This document shows, piece after piece, positions 45,816-57,239 of a DNA stretch of 64,000 nt (the first letter of the stretch is position 1; the number at the start of each line of letters is the position of its first letter). Source of the stretch: Epiperipatus broadwayi (lineage: Eukaryota > Onychophora > Udeonychophora > Euonychophora > Peripatidae); NCBI GenBank assembly GCA_028023455.1, contig JAQFVV010006722.1:250001-314000 (forward strand), given 5' to 3'. The position numbers were made by a program, and so were the translations under genes. Under the pieces are notes generated by a model. It made no database searches and had not been told where the DNA came from. It saw only the letters and a list, made by a program, of their open reading frames with translations.

Positions 45816-48800
45816 GTGAATATGTTTACATCAATTTACACTAAATTAGAAGTAGAATTCCTTGCATAATGTCAGAACTGGTTCAAAAAGAAGGGAGCAG
45901 TGCAATGTTTTCATGACTTTGTGTGATAGTGGAGAAGTTCTTTTAAATATGGTAAAAACTTAAGTATTTTTTTAAAATAATCTTATTTACAGATATTTCC
46001 TATGTCTAATAGTAATTTTGCAGGATTATCCAAAAAATAATATGAAAACTTTTGAAAAAAAAAAAAATTTCAAATTTATTACATAAATATTTTTGTTTTA
46101 AGGTATTATTTAATTGTTGTATCAAAAATATTTTTTAAACCAGTTTTAGCATGCATTTTAATCTCCCAAGTTTATTTTATAGAAATAAATAAACAAAACA
46201 CCTAAGATATTTATTTACCAAGCATATTAAGTAACTAAAGCCACATTTTCAAGTTTTTCTTGCAAAAGCACTGTGAAAAATTGTTTTTTGATATACAAAT
46301 ATTGTTTCATAGAATGGTGGAAGAGGTGCTAAAATTTACTTTGCACAAAGGTGGTCCTTATCCAGTAGCACTGTATATCAATACAAAATGAAACTTCGGT
46401 ATTGTCCCCATATTACCATTTCCTCGCATCTATCATCTGCTTTATTTGGTTGGAAAATTGGGAAAATAATAGAAACATTTCTATTTCTACTGTTTCTCTC
46501 ACATCTATAGCTAATTTTCCTTTGTCCCTTAATAAACAATGGACAAAATTTTTATTGTTTATTATCTCATATATTATTAATACAAATCTATCCAGGTTCA
46601 CTTAGATTAGAATTAGAGGACTAGATTTAGGAGTTAAGAAATGAATTCATAGTTTACAAAAGTAAAGAAAATGAGAGTGATAAAAAGATTAATAATAAAT
46701 AAGAAATCTCTATTTATTTCTGAGTAGTTGCTCGGAAAGCCATGTGACATTAATCATTTAATAGCATGCTAGTCAAACGGAGTCTTCTTTTTTTGTTTAT
46801 TCAAATAAAGATCGATCTAGAAATTTTTATATTTGAGATTGCTACTCATTCACTGCCCTTAACCCACAGAGCATCTGAGATTTGAACATATAATTTTTTT
46901 TTTAGCAATTATACAAATCTTACGATGATGAAAGATTATTAATTAACAAATTATTTTTTTTATAAACATAATTGTCACAAATGTCATTATTCATATATAT
47001 ATATTGTTTTTTGATTTAAAATTAAAATTTAACTGAAATAAAATTTACCAGGGGAAAAATAAATTTTCTTTCGATTCATCTACAAAAAGAAAAAGTACAG
47101 CCACCCTGAATAAATAAAATAAAGAGAAATAAATAATAGTAAATGTAGAATATTATTAAAATATTTTTAATCATGAGTTTAGGGACAAAATTTTAATTGA
47201 TTAATATTTCCATTTAATTTGTCTCCTACGGCTGTCACAAAAATGAAGGTAATTTTTAAAAACGTATGTACTGCGCTCTACCTTGAGGCTTTAAAACTCA
47301 ACTTCATTTTAAAACGCCCAAAATCAATGAATTTGTAGTAAAATGTAAATGGATTTCAAATCTAAAAGATTAAAAAAAAAGGAGTTGTATTTTACACTTG
47401 TTATTTTGTCACCATTTTTTTTAATGACATTAGGTTATAAGCTATAAATCTTACCTACTATGCATGGAGTTATTTTTAATACAGTGCTGCTTTAGAGAAA
47501 GAGAACGCGCTGGAACTCTGGCGTTTATAAAAAAAAATCATCGAACAGAATTGATTGTAAAAATGTACATAGAACAGAATTGATCGTCCTTTGATATATT
47601 TTTTATCCCAGTAAAATTTATTGATTATTTTTCTAAAAGAGATGTTATTTTAAAGCCATCAATTCAATAAATTGCCTCTATTTCCACATTAAAAAAAAAA
47701 AAAAAATGTGAAAAGATTTTATTTTTTATATTCCTAAATCAAAACTTAGCAGGTGTTTATTCGAACATTGAATTTGAGTTACTTGCATTAAATGCGCGTG
47801 TAAGCTCTCATTTTCTTGGACATTTTTCCTTTCTTTATATATCTATATGTTTAACAGCAATTCATAAACGAATGAGGCTAATAAAGATAACTGTGTATCT
47901 AATTAAAAAACGGAAATGGTAACATTAACACACAATTTCATTATCATAATTGATGTAGAGAAAGGACGGGTCGGATTTCTATACTTATCCAAATTCTGGG
48001 TCATTAGAATTTTTGATAGCTATGTAAAATTTCAGAAAAGTATCTTTTTAATATTTATTTCATAATATGTATATAAGGATCCGTAATGGTAGGAGCCCAT
48101 ATGCATTGCCTTAATTTGCTTTATGATAGTTATCACTTTATCCAAATGATGAAACACACATTTAATTTTAGCTTTTTAATCAAATTTTTTCAATTAAAAA
48201 TAGAAATAGAGATTGTCTGTTGTCACCTGATCTTTTGTATCAAGACACATGGGTTCAAATAGCGCTTCCGAATGATTGAGCTTTTTCTGTTGGGGCTGCT
48301 GTTGGGGGTCATGTTTCCACAAGAGACTAACAGTAGTGGGCAGGGATATTTTAACTTGAATCTGTGGTTGGATTCTCATTAAAGAACCTTCATTGGACTA
48401 AGTGACCTACTGCATGACCGTGCAGACCAAGATACACATTGTGCTCTCTGATTGGTGACGTGCAACTATGTATTGGTTTCCAGTGTAAATCCAGTTAACT
48501 TTTTGATTAAAGTTGTATTTTTTTTAAAAAATGGAAATGAGAGAACTTTTATAAGTCACTATTCTTAATCAAATGACCTCACTGACCGTATGAATACATA
48601 CTGATAATACTCTCTAATCGCGCAAATGTATATACACATTGCATAGCACTCCCTCATATTCAAGCTCTCCAGAAGAATATCAGTAATCTATTATTAAGAT
48701 AGCATTACGATTAGGCATTAATTATAATTCTATTAAGTATCTAATTGTAGTGTTGCCATGCCAACTGATTACTGATATTCTATTGCTTTTAAGCATAAGG

Positions 48801-49399
48801 ATTGTGCTGACGTTAGCTGTTGCCACTTACAGATTTATATGTATATAATAATATAAAATACCAAAAGGAGATATTGAATGAAATTAATTAAACTGAGTAT
48901 AGTTTTGGCTTGTGTCATAATTATGATTATTCGGTTGAGAAGGCCCATTTTTTGTTCATTCGAATACTATTTGATCTTCGATTAATTATGTATTCATTTT
49001 GTGCGATGACTACACCTCTTTAAACTTACGTTTCCTATCATTTTTTTTTCACACGTTATTTTATTAATACTCTGTTTTGATATTTTATATTAAATAATAA
49101 TATTAATAATGATAGAATATATATATCTAGAAGGTTAGACCAAACAATGAAAACAACTATGATAACTTTAATACTATGGTATAAAAAAGATAAATTATAA
49201 TCCCAGCATGAATAAGACAATGACATTTTTTTCTATCAATAGATATGGTCACATAATATTTTGATGGTCATTATATCAATATATATTATGGATCTTTATC
49301 TTTTAACTAAAAATATCTAATTATCCATTTACTTGGCCACTATTGTATAGACATCTGTTTTGACTGTGAATTTTTTAACAAAATAAAAATCCTGTCTTG
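45816..49399. other. repeat-poor, non-coding sequence
   Basis: The longest stretch in which I recognise no repeat family. CpG-containing, GC-richer islands occur at about 47220-47320, 47470-47530 and 48230-48480 (for example, GGGCTGCTGTTGGGGGTCAT). No open frame looks like protein. It may hold regulatory or untranslated exon sequence; that is a guess. Confidence 0.4.
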
Positions 49400-49507
49400 T
49401 ATTGTTAGCCGAGAGGTATCGCAGCCGCCATGCAAGCAAGTAGTTGGTTGCAGACGGGTGTGGGTTCGCGTCCCGGCAGATGCTATGACATATGAAAAAA
49501 AAAAAAA
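49400..49507 (+). mobile_element. tRNA-derived SINE, class-II-tRNA-like head, well preserved
   Basis: A box TTAGCCGAGAGGT near 49404, variable-arm-like GTAGTTGGTTGCAGACGGG, B box GGTTCGCGTCC at 49463-49473, then GATGCTATGACATATG and an A13 tail. AATCCT occurs on both sides and may be part of a target duplication. It is the youngest-looking copy of the family also seen at 1641-1746. Confidence 0.85.
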
Positions 49508-49939
49508 TCCTAAGACAGTTCGTGACCTAAAAAAATTTTAAAATGCACTCATGAAAATCATTAATTGCATAAAAGTGTTTATATTTTATGCAGAATGAAA
49601 TAATATTACAATTAAACAGTGACTAGAGAAATACAAAGTCATTATTAATTAAAAAAAAGCATTAAGGTTTTGAAAATACAGGTGAAAAAATATCAATCAC
49701 TTACTGATTTTTTTAATATTGGTCCATAAATGTTGTTATTATTTAAATGAGGTAGTTGGAGAAACCATAATTAAAGTAGAGCAACATCTTCATATTTGTC
49801 TGAGCTGTAAAAAATGCACAGTTATATTTTTTGTCTCACATTTTATTGACAATCTTTAATTACAATAAAATAAACTTTGTTTACTGAATTACAAATATCT
49901 AATACTTTTCAACATGTTAAATATATACCACATCATTTT
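49508..49939. other. AT-rich sequence
   Basis: No feature recognised. Confidence 0.5.
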
Positions 49940-52650
49940 CAATGATTATTGATTTACTGCAGGATGAGATTTATCCAGTTCAATCCATCTTCTCTGATTT
50001 TTAGCTTCTTTTCTTCAACATCACCATAAAAACATTTCTTTATTTCACTCATCAATCTCACATATGGTCTCTTTCTTGGTCTTACAATCTTTTGGAATCC
50101 AGTTTAAAGTTTCAACTGTTTATCTATTATCATCTCTTCTAGCAAAATCCAATTACACTTCAGTCTTTTAATTATTTTAATGATGTCATTAACATCTGTT
50201 TGTTTTCTCATGCATGTATTTCATTTTTGATCTCTTTTTCTTATTCCCAGTATGCATCTTTCCCTACTTCTTTGAGTGATCTGAAGTCTTTGTACTACTC
50301 TTAAGTGTCCTAATCTCAGATTCATAAGTAAGAACTGGTAAAACACATTTATTAAAAACCTTTTTTCTCAAACATATAGATATATTTTCTTTTAATATTA
50401 GGCTATTTTGTTAACTTCTAATTCATCATCATCAGTCTGTATTTTTTTTATTTTGGGAAAATCTATTGAATATCATTTTAGTTTTTTTTAACATTTACCC
50501 TTAATCCTATTTTTTTTAACTTTTATCTGATAGCTGTTGCTACATTCCCCAAAGCTCTATAATATTATTTGCAAAAACAACTATATCATCTGCAAATTCT
50601 AGATGACTTAAAAAAATCTCCATTTACTTTCACTGACTTAGCTTCCCATTTTAATCCACAAAATATTTCTTACAAAACTGCTATAAAAAGTTTCAAGATA
50701 TGGAATTACCCTGTCATATACCCATCTCTATGTTAATCTTCATATTATCATTACATAATTTAATTATTACTATTGCATTTTTGCAAATATTCTTCAGAAT
50801 ATGATAATATCTTAGATCTATATCTTGATGATCTAATACTTTAATCACTGAGGAAATACTTATACAATCAAATGCCTTTTCATAATCTATTAATTCAAAG
50901 CATAATGGCAACACATATTCAATGATCTTTTCTATAATTTTCTCAATACTTGAATAAGATCCAGTGTGCTAAAACCACTTTTAAATCCATTTTATTCTTT
51001 TGATTGGTTAAAATCCAAAGTTTGCTCTAGATGAGTTGTAATTATCTTGGTAAAATTTTTGTATATGATTGATAAAAGACTGACAGAACTGTGATTTCTA
51101 ATATCCTTTTACACCTTTTTTAAATGTTAATATTAATACTACATTCTTCCAATCATCTAGGACATCTTTATCATTTAGACATTTGGTACACAACTTTTCC
51201 AAAAAAAAAAAAAAAAATTTCTTTATCTGCTTCTTTTAAGATATTGATTATAATTTAATCATTACCTGGAGCTTTCACTTTCTTCATAAATTTAATTCCA
51301 TGTCTCACTTCTTCATTTAAAATTCTGGGCAATTCAGAAAATATAATAGTTGTATGAGATATTTTTCCTGGCTTTTTATTGCTATATAATTCTTTATTGC
51401 TATATAATGCTTGATGGAACTTTTCTACACATTTCATGATGTCATCTCACTTTTTAGTAATACTTCCATCTTTTATTGCAAAAATAAGTTTCTTACCAAC
51501 ATCAAGATTTTTTTTATACTCTCAAGATTTTCATTCTCATTTACGGTTTTCCTTACTAATGCATAATTATACTTTCTTATATCACTAGCAATTTTTTTTC
51601 ACACTATTTTTCAAAATTTTAGATATTCAATTCTTCTTAATGCATAATTTTTATATATTTTAATGTTCATTTTATTCTTCATAAATTATCTTGTTTTAGT
51701 AAAAAAAATTACTGGTCAATTGCTTTTTTGTACCAGCCATTTTGTTGCAGTTTTTAAAGGTGTATCATTTATCTTCATATTGATTTTATTCAAATTTGAA
51801 TCATGCTCAAAATCTGTTAATATTTGAAAACAATTTGAAAATTCTAATTTAAATTCATTAGAATGTTTCTGAAGATTGGGAATATCAACTATGAATATTG
51901 TTTTTCTTAATAATTTCTGTCTCTGTAATTTTGAATTAATATCATTTCTTGCAATAAATTTATTAATAGCATTACAATCTTGAAATACATATTTTCTGTT
52001 AGTCAAAATATAATCCAACTCTGCTGAAAAAATCATTTGGATATTTCATTGTCTATTTCTGTTTAACATTTTTTTCTAAAAAAGGATTCATAATATAAAG
52101 TTTTTCTTTTTCTTCAAGCTCCATAAGTCTATGTCCTCTTTCATTTTATTCACCATAACTGAATTTATCTACAGCACTTTCACCTTTCAATTGTTTACCA
52201 ATGTTAGCATTAAAATATCCTACAACAATTTTAAAATATTGTTTGGTCTGATCAAAGCCTTTTGTATATTCATATAAAAATTCTCTACATCTTCATCACA
52301 ATGAGAACTTTTTGCGCATAAATCTGATGTATCTGCATTTCGTATCTACCATTAAGTTGTGTAACTAATCTTGCTACTATATCTGATCCAACATAAATCT
52401 GAACAATGTTGTTCTTCCACTTTATAATGAATCTTAATTTACTTGTATTTCCAATGTCTGTGCCTTTGTAGACAGTCCACGCCCACTTTTTAAATCAATT
52501 GTTCCTTCACATTTTCTTTTAACTTTACAAAGTCAAAATAATATCCCTTTTAATATGAGACAATTTTTCTGTCAATTTTTGCAATCTTCCATTATTTGAA
52601 AGTGACTTGCAGTTGTAAGTACCTAAATAAAAGATCATCAAATTGCAGTC
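49940..52650 (-). mobile_element. RTE-type LINE, nearly full length, inactivated
   Basis: Read from about 52640 on the minus strand it starts with an endonuclease N-terminus (LGTYNCKSLSNNGRLQKL). It continues with AELDYILTNRKYVFQDCNAI (52030-51960, the endonuclease end), the linker ending MKKVKAPGND (about 51255) and RT motifs ELIDYEKAFDCISIS (about 50890) and IKVLDHQDID. The 3' part is complementary to the LNWIPRDRKRPRKRP region of the copy at 59684. It ends at 49940, where the (GAT)n-like tail is decayed. The apurinic endonuclease-RT order and about 2.7 kb size fit the RTE clade. Many stops and shifts; no complete protein. Confidence 0.8.
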
Positions 52651-52661
52651 TGGGTCTGCAA

Positions 52662-52681
52662 TATATATATATATATATATA
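52662..52681. repeat. (AT)n run
   Basis: Short alternating AT tract between the RTE 5' end and the family B foldback. Confidence 0.85.
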
Positions 52682-53282
52682 TGGAGTGCACCAATAGCTC
52701 AAACAAGCTCTTAATTGATAAATGCAGTAAGAGTAAAATATTTAAAATCTCTATCCCAGATCAATTGATTTTGAGCTTTTTGCTCACCTCAATGAGGAGC
52801 TAGAATATTCAGACACTAGATCTAAAATCTCAACTCAAAATCGAGCACTTATTTATATTTAACATTTAAGTAGAAACTCTGAATTTTTTCAGACATGAAA
52901 ATGTCTTCAACTCCAGCTATCTAACTTTAAGGCCTTGGCAATGTTAAGGCTATTAATATATGGTAGATATGAATTTGGTTCAGCCCCATATAGCTATTTA
53001 AGTTAGATATCTGGAGTTGAAGACATTTTCATATCCAAAAATTCCAGTTTCTACTTAAATATTATGTATTAAATAAGTGCTGGGTTTTGAGTTGATATTT
53101 TAGATCTAGTGTCTGAATATTCTAGCTTTTTACTGAGGTGAGCCAAAATCTCGAAACCAATTGGTCTAGGAATGTGAATGTTCTAGATAGAGATTTTAAA
53201 TATTTTTATTTTACTGTACTTATCAATTAAAAGCTTGTTTGAGCTATTGATACACTTCCTATATTACATATATGTAAATACA
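52682..53282. repeat. foldback of repeat family B (arms about 250 bp)
   Basis: The left arm begins CACCAATAGCTCAAACAAGC and runs through CACTAGATCTAAAATCTC to CTTCAACTCCAGCTATC. The right arm returns through GATATCTGGAGTTGAAGAC, GATCTAGTGTCTGAATATTC and AAGCTTGTTTGAGCTATTG. The spacer (about 52930-53005) holds AAGGCCTTGGCAATGTTAAG. The arms differ by roughly 10-15 percent by eye. Confidence 0.82.
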
Positions 53283-53332
53283 ACCACATAAAATAATGTC
53301 ATGCTATATATGACTTTTTTTGTTGATTATTA

Positions 53333-53660
53333 TAATTTTGCCTTTAAGGCCTTGGCAATGCTAAGGCTATTATTAATATATGGTAGATATGAATTTGGTT
53401 CAGTCCCATATAGCTGTTTAGTTAGATAGCTAGAGTTGAATGCATTTTCATGTCTGAAAATTTCAGAGTTTAAATGTTTAGATCTAGTGTCTGAATATTA
53501 TAGCTTTTCACTGAAGTGAGCTGAAAGTTCAAAACCAATTGGTCTGGGAATGGAAATGTTCTAGATAGAAATTTTTAATATTTTGCTCTTACCACACTTA
53601 TCAATTAAGAGCTTGTTTGAACTATTTGTATGCTCCCTATGTTACATATTTGTAAATACA
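53333..53660 (-). repeat. repeat family B, single copy
   Basis: Begins with AAGGCCTTGGCAATGCTAAG, identical in type to the spacer of the preceding foldback, and follows its right arm in direct orientation (TAGATCTAGTGTCTGAATAT, AAGAGCTTGTTTGAACTATT). The right half of 52682-53282 is therefore tandemly repeated with a period of about 400 bp. Confidence 0.8.
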
Positions 53661-53707
53661 AGCTCATAAAAGCAATGTCATGCTATATATGACTTGCTTT
53701 ATTGATG

Positions 53708-53708
<1 letters not shown>

Positions 53709-53779
<71 letters not shown>
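53709..53779. repeat. (AT)n microsatellite
   Basis: About 70 bases of alternating AT. It lies at the left limit of the first duplicated block. Confidence 0.95.
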
Positions 53780-53783
<4 letters not shown>

Positions 53784-54898
53784 CTATAAAATATACATCT
53801 TGCATGCAAATCATCTAAGGTTCATAGAATAAACAACATTTTTTTAAAGTCTGCTAAAATCAGCTAGATATATGAGACTCTTTATCATATTCTAATTAAA
53901 TTGACTGCAAAAATGACAAACGTTAAATATAATGAGACACTACAATTTATTCAAATATATACATTTTTTAAAACATACACAATAGTATAAATCAAGTGAC
54001 CTGTCAATAAACAAGTTAATACAATTAGTTATTTATGGATTCACTAGTTAAGTTTATGCACAGATAATATATGGTATAATATGATATAATACATTCTCAA
54101 TTATTTCTGGACAGAGATAAACTTGCTGCATAGACCAATGATTACAACTAATTATTATTATTACGGTTTTAAGATTTAATAAACCTACAGTTTGAGGCCA
54201 CACTGTATTTATTAACTATTTAAAGAACTAAACTACTATCAATACTTTCAGGCTGTAATATAGGTAATTAACTAAAATCTATATGTGCAAATGTAACACA
54301 TAAGAAAACAACATCTGTGGTACATTATTTATAAATAAAAATATGTGAGCTAAGAATATGCTATACAATAGGAATTTTTATCTATAGCATACTATTGTAA
54401 AGGTACTAAGCATAAGAGTGATTAGCAATCACAAATGTTATCATTTAAGTCATGTACAAAAAATAAAGCATATGATACTCTGTAGTAGTTCCATATACCA
54501 CATACGACTGTTCTAAGTAAGACAATGATTGCAAGTGATCAGCAATCACAATGGTATGTCAGTCATTTACGAATAAATAAAACACATATAAATGAATCTT
54601 CTATATAAATAAAAGAGCCCAAAATAAAATTACAATTGGTCACTTATACAAATACACCAAATTGTATTTTCCAAACTGGTGGTTAATTTACTTAAAACTG
54701 TAAAGTATTAAAGATTTTAAGACTTCTCATTCGATAATTTAATATACAAAATTAACAAAGCGTATGCCACACTTGAATGAGAAGCTATAAAGATACACAG
54801 AAATTATTACACGCTAAGTGCTTTTGAGGTCTTTTGCCTCATATTCATAGCGGTACTGTGAGCTGCAGAATGAAAAAATAGGGCAAGGGAAACAAAAC

Positions 54899-55272
54899 AG
54901 TATGCAAAGCATATGCAAATGAACTAGATAGTCCAATGTTTGGAGATGTCAAAGCAGGTATCTCATCTATTGATGGAGTTATTATTGCCATTAATAAAAT
55001 ATGCTTCTCTGATTTTCTGCTTGATGTCATTTTTCTCAATACAGACTATTTTAGGGCTGGAAGGTTCAAACAAATGTCCTGTCTTCTTGGAATGCTCTAA
55101 AAATGTTGATGAATTATCATTGTTTTTCATGGCTCTATTATATGTATATCTGTGTTGTGCTGTCCTGTTGATTATGCCTGCCTTGGTTTCTCCAAAATAA
55201 ATGGCCCGGCAACCAGGTTGTGGGCAAGCTATGCTGTAAACGACATGGGGAGTCTGAGAAGGTTCAATTTTG
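54899..55272 (-). pseudogene. Penelope-like GIY-YIG endonuclease fragment, left arm
   Basis: Mirror of the plus-strand fragment at 55328-55675, encoded on the minus strand of the left arm. The plus-strand frame at 54940-55200 is its antisense shadow. The reverse transcriptase that precedes this domain in complete elements is absent from the window. Confidence 0.7.
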
Positions 55273-55327
55273 TCCTTAGAGTTATTGATTAGACGATTAG
55301 TGCATGAGGGTGTATGAAAGCTAATTT

Positions 55328-55675
55328 AAAATTGAACCTTCTCAGACTCCCCATGTCGTTTACAGCATAGCTTGCCCACAACCTGGTTGCCGGGCCATTT
55401 ATTTTGGAGAAACCAAGGCAGGCATAATCAACAGGACAGCACAACACAGATATACATATAATAGAGCCATGAAAAACAATGATAATTCATCAACATTTTT
55501 AGAGCATTCCAAGAAGACAGGACATTTGTTTGAACCTTCCAGCCCTAAAATAGTCTGTATTGAGAAAAATGACATCAAGCGGAAAATCAGAGAAACATAT
55601 TTTATTAATGGCAATAATAACTCCATCAATAGACGAGATACCTGCTTTGACATCTCCAAACATTGGACTATCTAG
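55328..55675 (+). pseudogene. Penelope-like GIY-YIG endonuclease fragment, right arm
   Basis: The frame reads from the loop to a TAG at 55673-55675. It contains PHVVYSIACPQPGCRAIYFG (the GIY and YIG-equivalent strands with a CxxxxxC between), then IINRTAQHRYTYNRAMK, TFLEHSKKTGHLF and IKRKIRETYFI, where Arg, His and the likely metal-binding Glu sit in the order seen in Penelope-like C-terminal endonucleases. The domain nicks DNA for target-primed reverse transcription. It ends with TCFDISKHW. No start codon and no RT domain, so this is a 5'-truncated piece. Confidence 0.75.
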
Positions 55676-57060
55676 TTCATTTGCATATGCTTTGCATACT
55701 GTTTTGTTTCCCTTGCCCTATTTTTTTGTTCTGCAGCTCACAGTACCGCTATGAATATGAGGCAAAAGACCTCAAAAGCGCTTAGCGTGTAATAATTTCT
55801 GCGTATCTTTATAGCTTCTCATTCAAGTGTGGCATACGCTTTGTTAATTTTGTATATTAAAACTGTAAACTATTAAAAGATAATTAATAAAAAAAAACAA
55901 TTTATTCTGTCTATGCAGCCTGTTTTATATGGCTGTAGTGGAAATAACTGGTTTTAAAAATATCAAGTCTTTGTAAGCATGGCTAGAGATTGCAATAATA
56001 AGCTAATTGCTTTTTATAAAAATAAAAAAAATCTTCTTTTAAATTTACTCTGCCTAAATTGTAGCATGATTAACTAGAGCAAAATAGCTATCTCTTGTCA
56101 TACTAGTTTATAATCAGATTTACAAAATCAATAATAACAGTAATTTATAAAAATACATTCAGGATAATGGAGACAAATACTTAAGATTAGTACAAAAATA
56201 ATATATTTTAAAAATTCACACCCATTTCCTTTAATCACTAAGAGTTCAAGCTCGGATTTCAGATATTGGTACACTGTTAGTGAACTTCATTTATTCAACC
56301 ATAGATATGGCATTGGTAGGTTTTAATCATACTGTTCTAAATTCCACAGGCAACTTGAAAGTTTAATTGTTCATTGAAGGCTAATTTCTTCTCAACGCTA
56401 TATACTTGAAGTTTCTGCATACAATGAATACAACACTGTTTCTACATTAGCTGTCAGCTCCTTTTCTATACTTCTCTGTGGATCTTCAGCCTGCACTCTG
56501 CCGGCTGGCAAGAATAAAGCAGATTGCAGCATCTCTATTCTTCTGTTGTATTTTCAACACCAAGCACAGTAAATATATTGAAGGCACAATCAAGAACTAA
56601 GCAACAGTAATGATTCATCAGATCATCAATAATAGTTTAACAATCAAAGTATATTAGCAATAAGCAGTCAGCAACAGTTCGAAGTAAATCAGTCCAACAA
56701 ATTATAATCACTATTTTGAGTTCCTGGAGTTGACTTAGCAGCAAAAGCAGATCCATGATCTGTTGTTTCAATCCATCAATCAATTGGTGGGTGATAACTC
56801 CTGAATTCCATTTTGGTTCACTGTTTATTTGTCCAATCATGACATTTACAAAATTTCATCTTTAAAAGGGATTACCAGACTAGTTTACATCAACTACTTA
56901 TCTCCTTAATTAATCAATCTGTTTATAGAAATTTTAATTACATTTCCTAAGATAATATCATTTACATTTTCTAATTATAAAATACTTTTACTTTTAAAAT
57001 AAACTTATAATTAATCATACCATATATGTTTATCTGTGCATATACAAAAACAAAGCATAT

Positions 57061-57239
57061 ATAAACATTGTTTCATATCAGTACAATCTACAAAAAAAAA
57101 AAAAAACAGTAAAAAAATGATTTTACTTGGTTATTAAAATAATACATACACAAAATTAGTATACTAGCCAACAATATAACCAAAAAATAATCTATATATC
57201 AAAAAGGAAACACTGTATTTTATTTATTAGGCTATCTAT
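57061..57239. other. AT-rich spacer
   Basis: A/T-rich sequence with an A15 run. No feature recognised. Confidence 0.4.

Larger units (their letters stand above)
54741..55858. mobile_element. Penelope-like element end in foldback form, with target duplication
   Basis: Two arms of about 530 bp, reverse complements at very high identity, are joined by about 55 bases near 55273-55327. Each arm encodes the same GIY-YIG endonuclease piece, outward-facing. The flanks carry a duplication of about 21 bases: AAAACTGTAAAGTATTAAAG at 54694 and AAAACTGTAAACTATTAAAA at 55859. The corresponding place in duplication copy 2 (near 61311) has no such insertion. This fits a single retrotransposition event of an inverted structure, known in Penelope-like elements. 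Confidence 0.8.
53790..57060. repeat. direct duplication, copy 1
   Basis: Parallel to 59500-62410 over several blocks: AGAATAAACAACATTT (53827 and 59542), ATAATGAGACACTACAATTT, TACGGTTTTAAGATTTAATA (54163 and 60917), GCATGATTAACTAGAGCAAA (56064 and 61479) and AGTGAACTTCATTTATTCA. The copies look roughly 80-85 percent identical by eye. Copy 1 contains a Penelope-like foldback (54741-55858) and an extra segment at about 54290-54640. The origin, segmental duplication or terminal repeats of a large element, is open. Confidence 0.8.

Noticed and set aside
54940-55659. Two near-identical hydrophobic open frames of 86 codons on opposite strands
   Set aside because: They are antisense to the GIY-YIG reading frame in each arm of the Penelope-like foldback.
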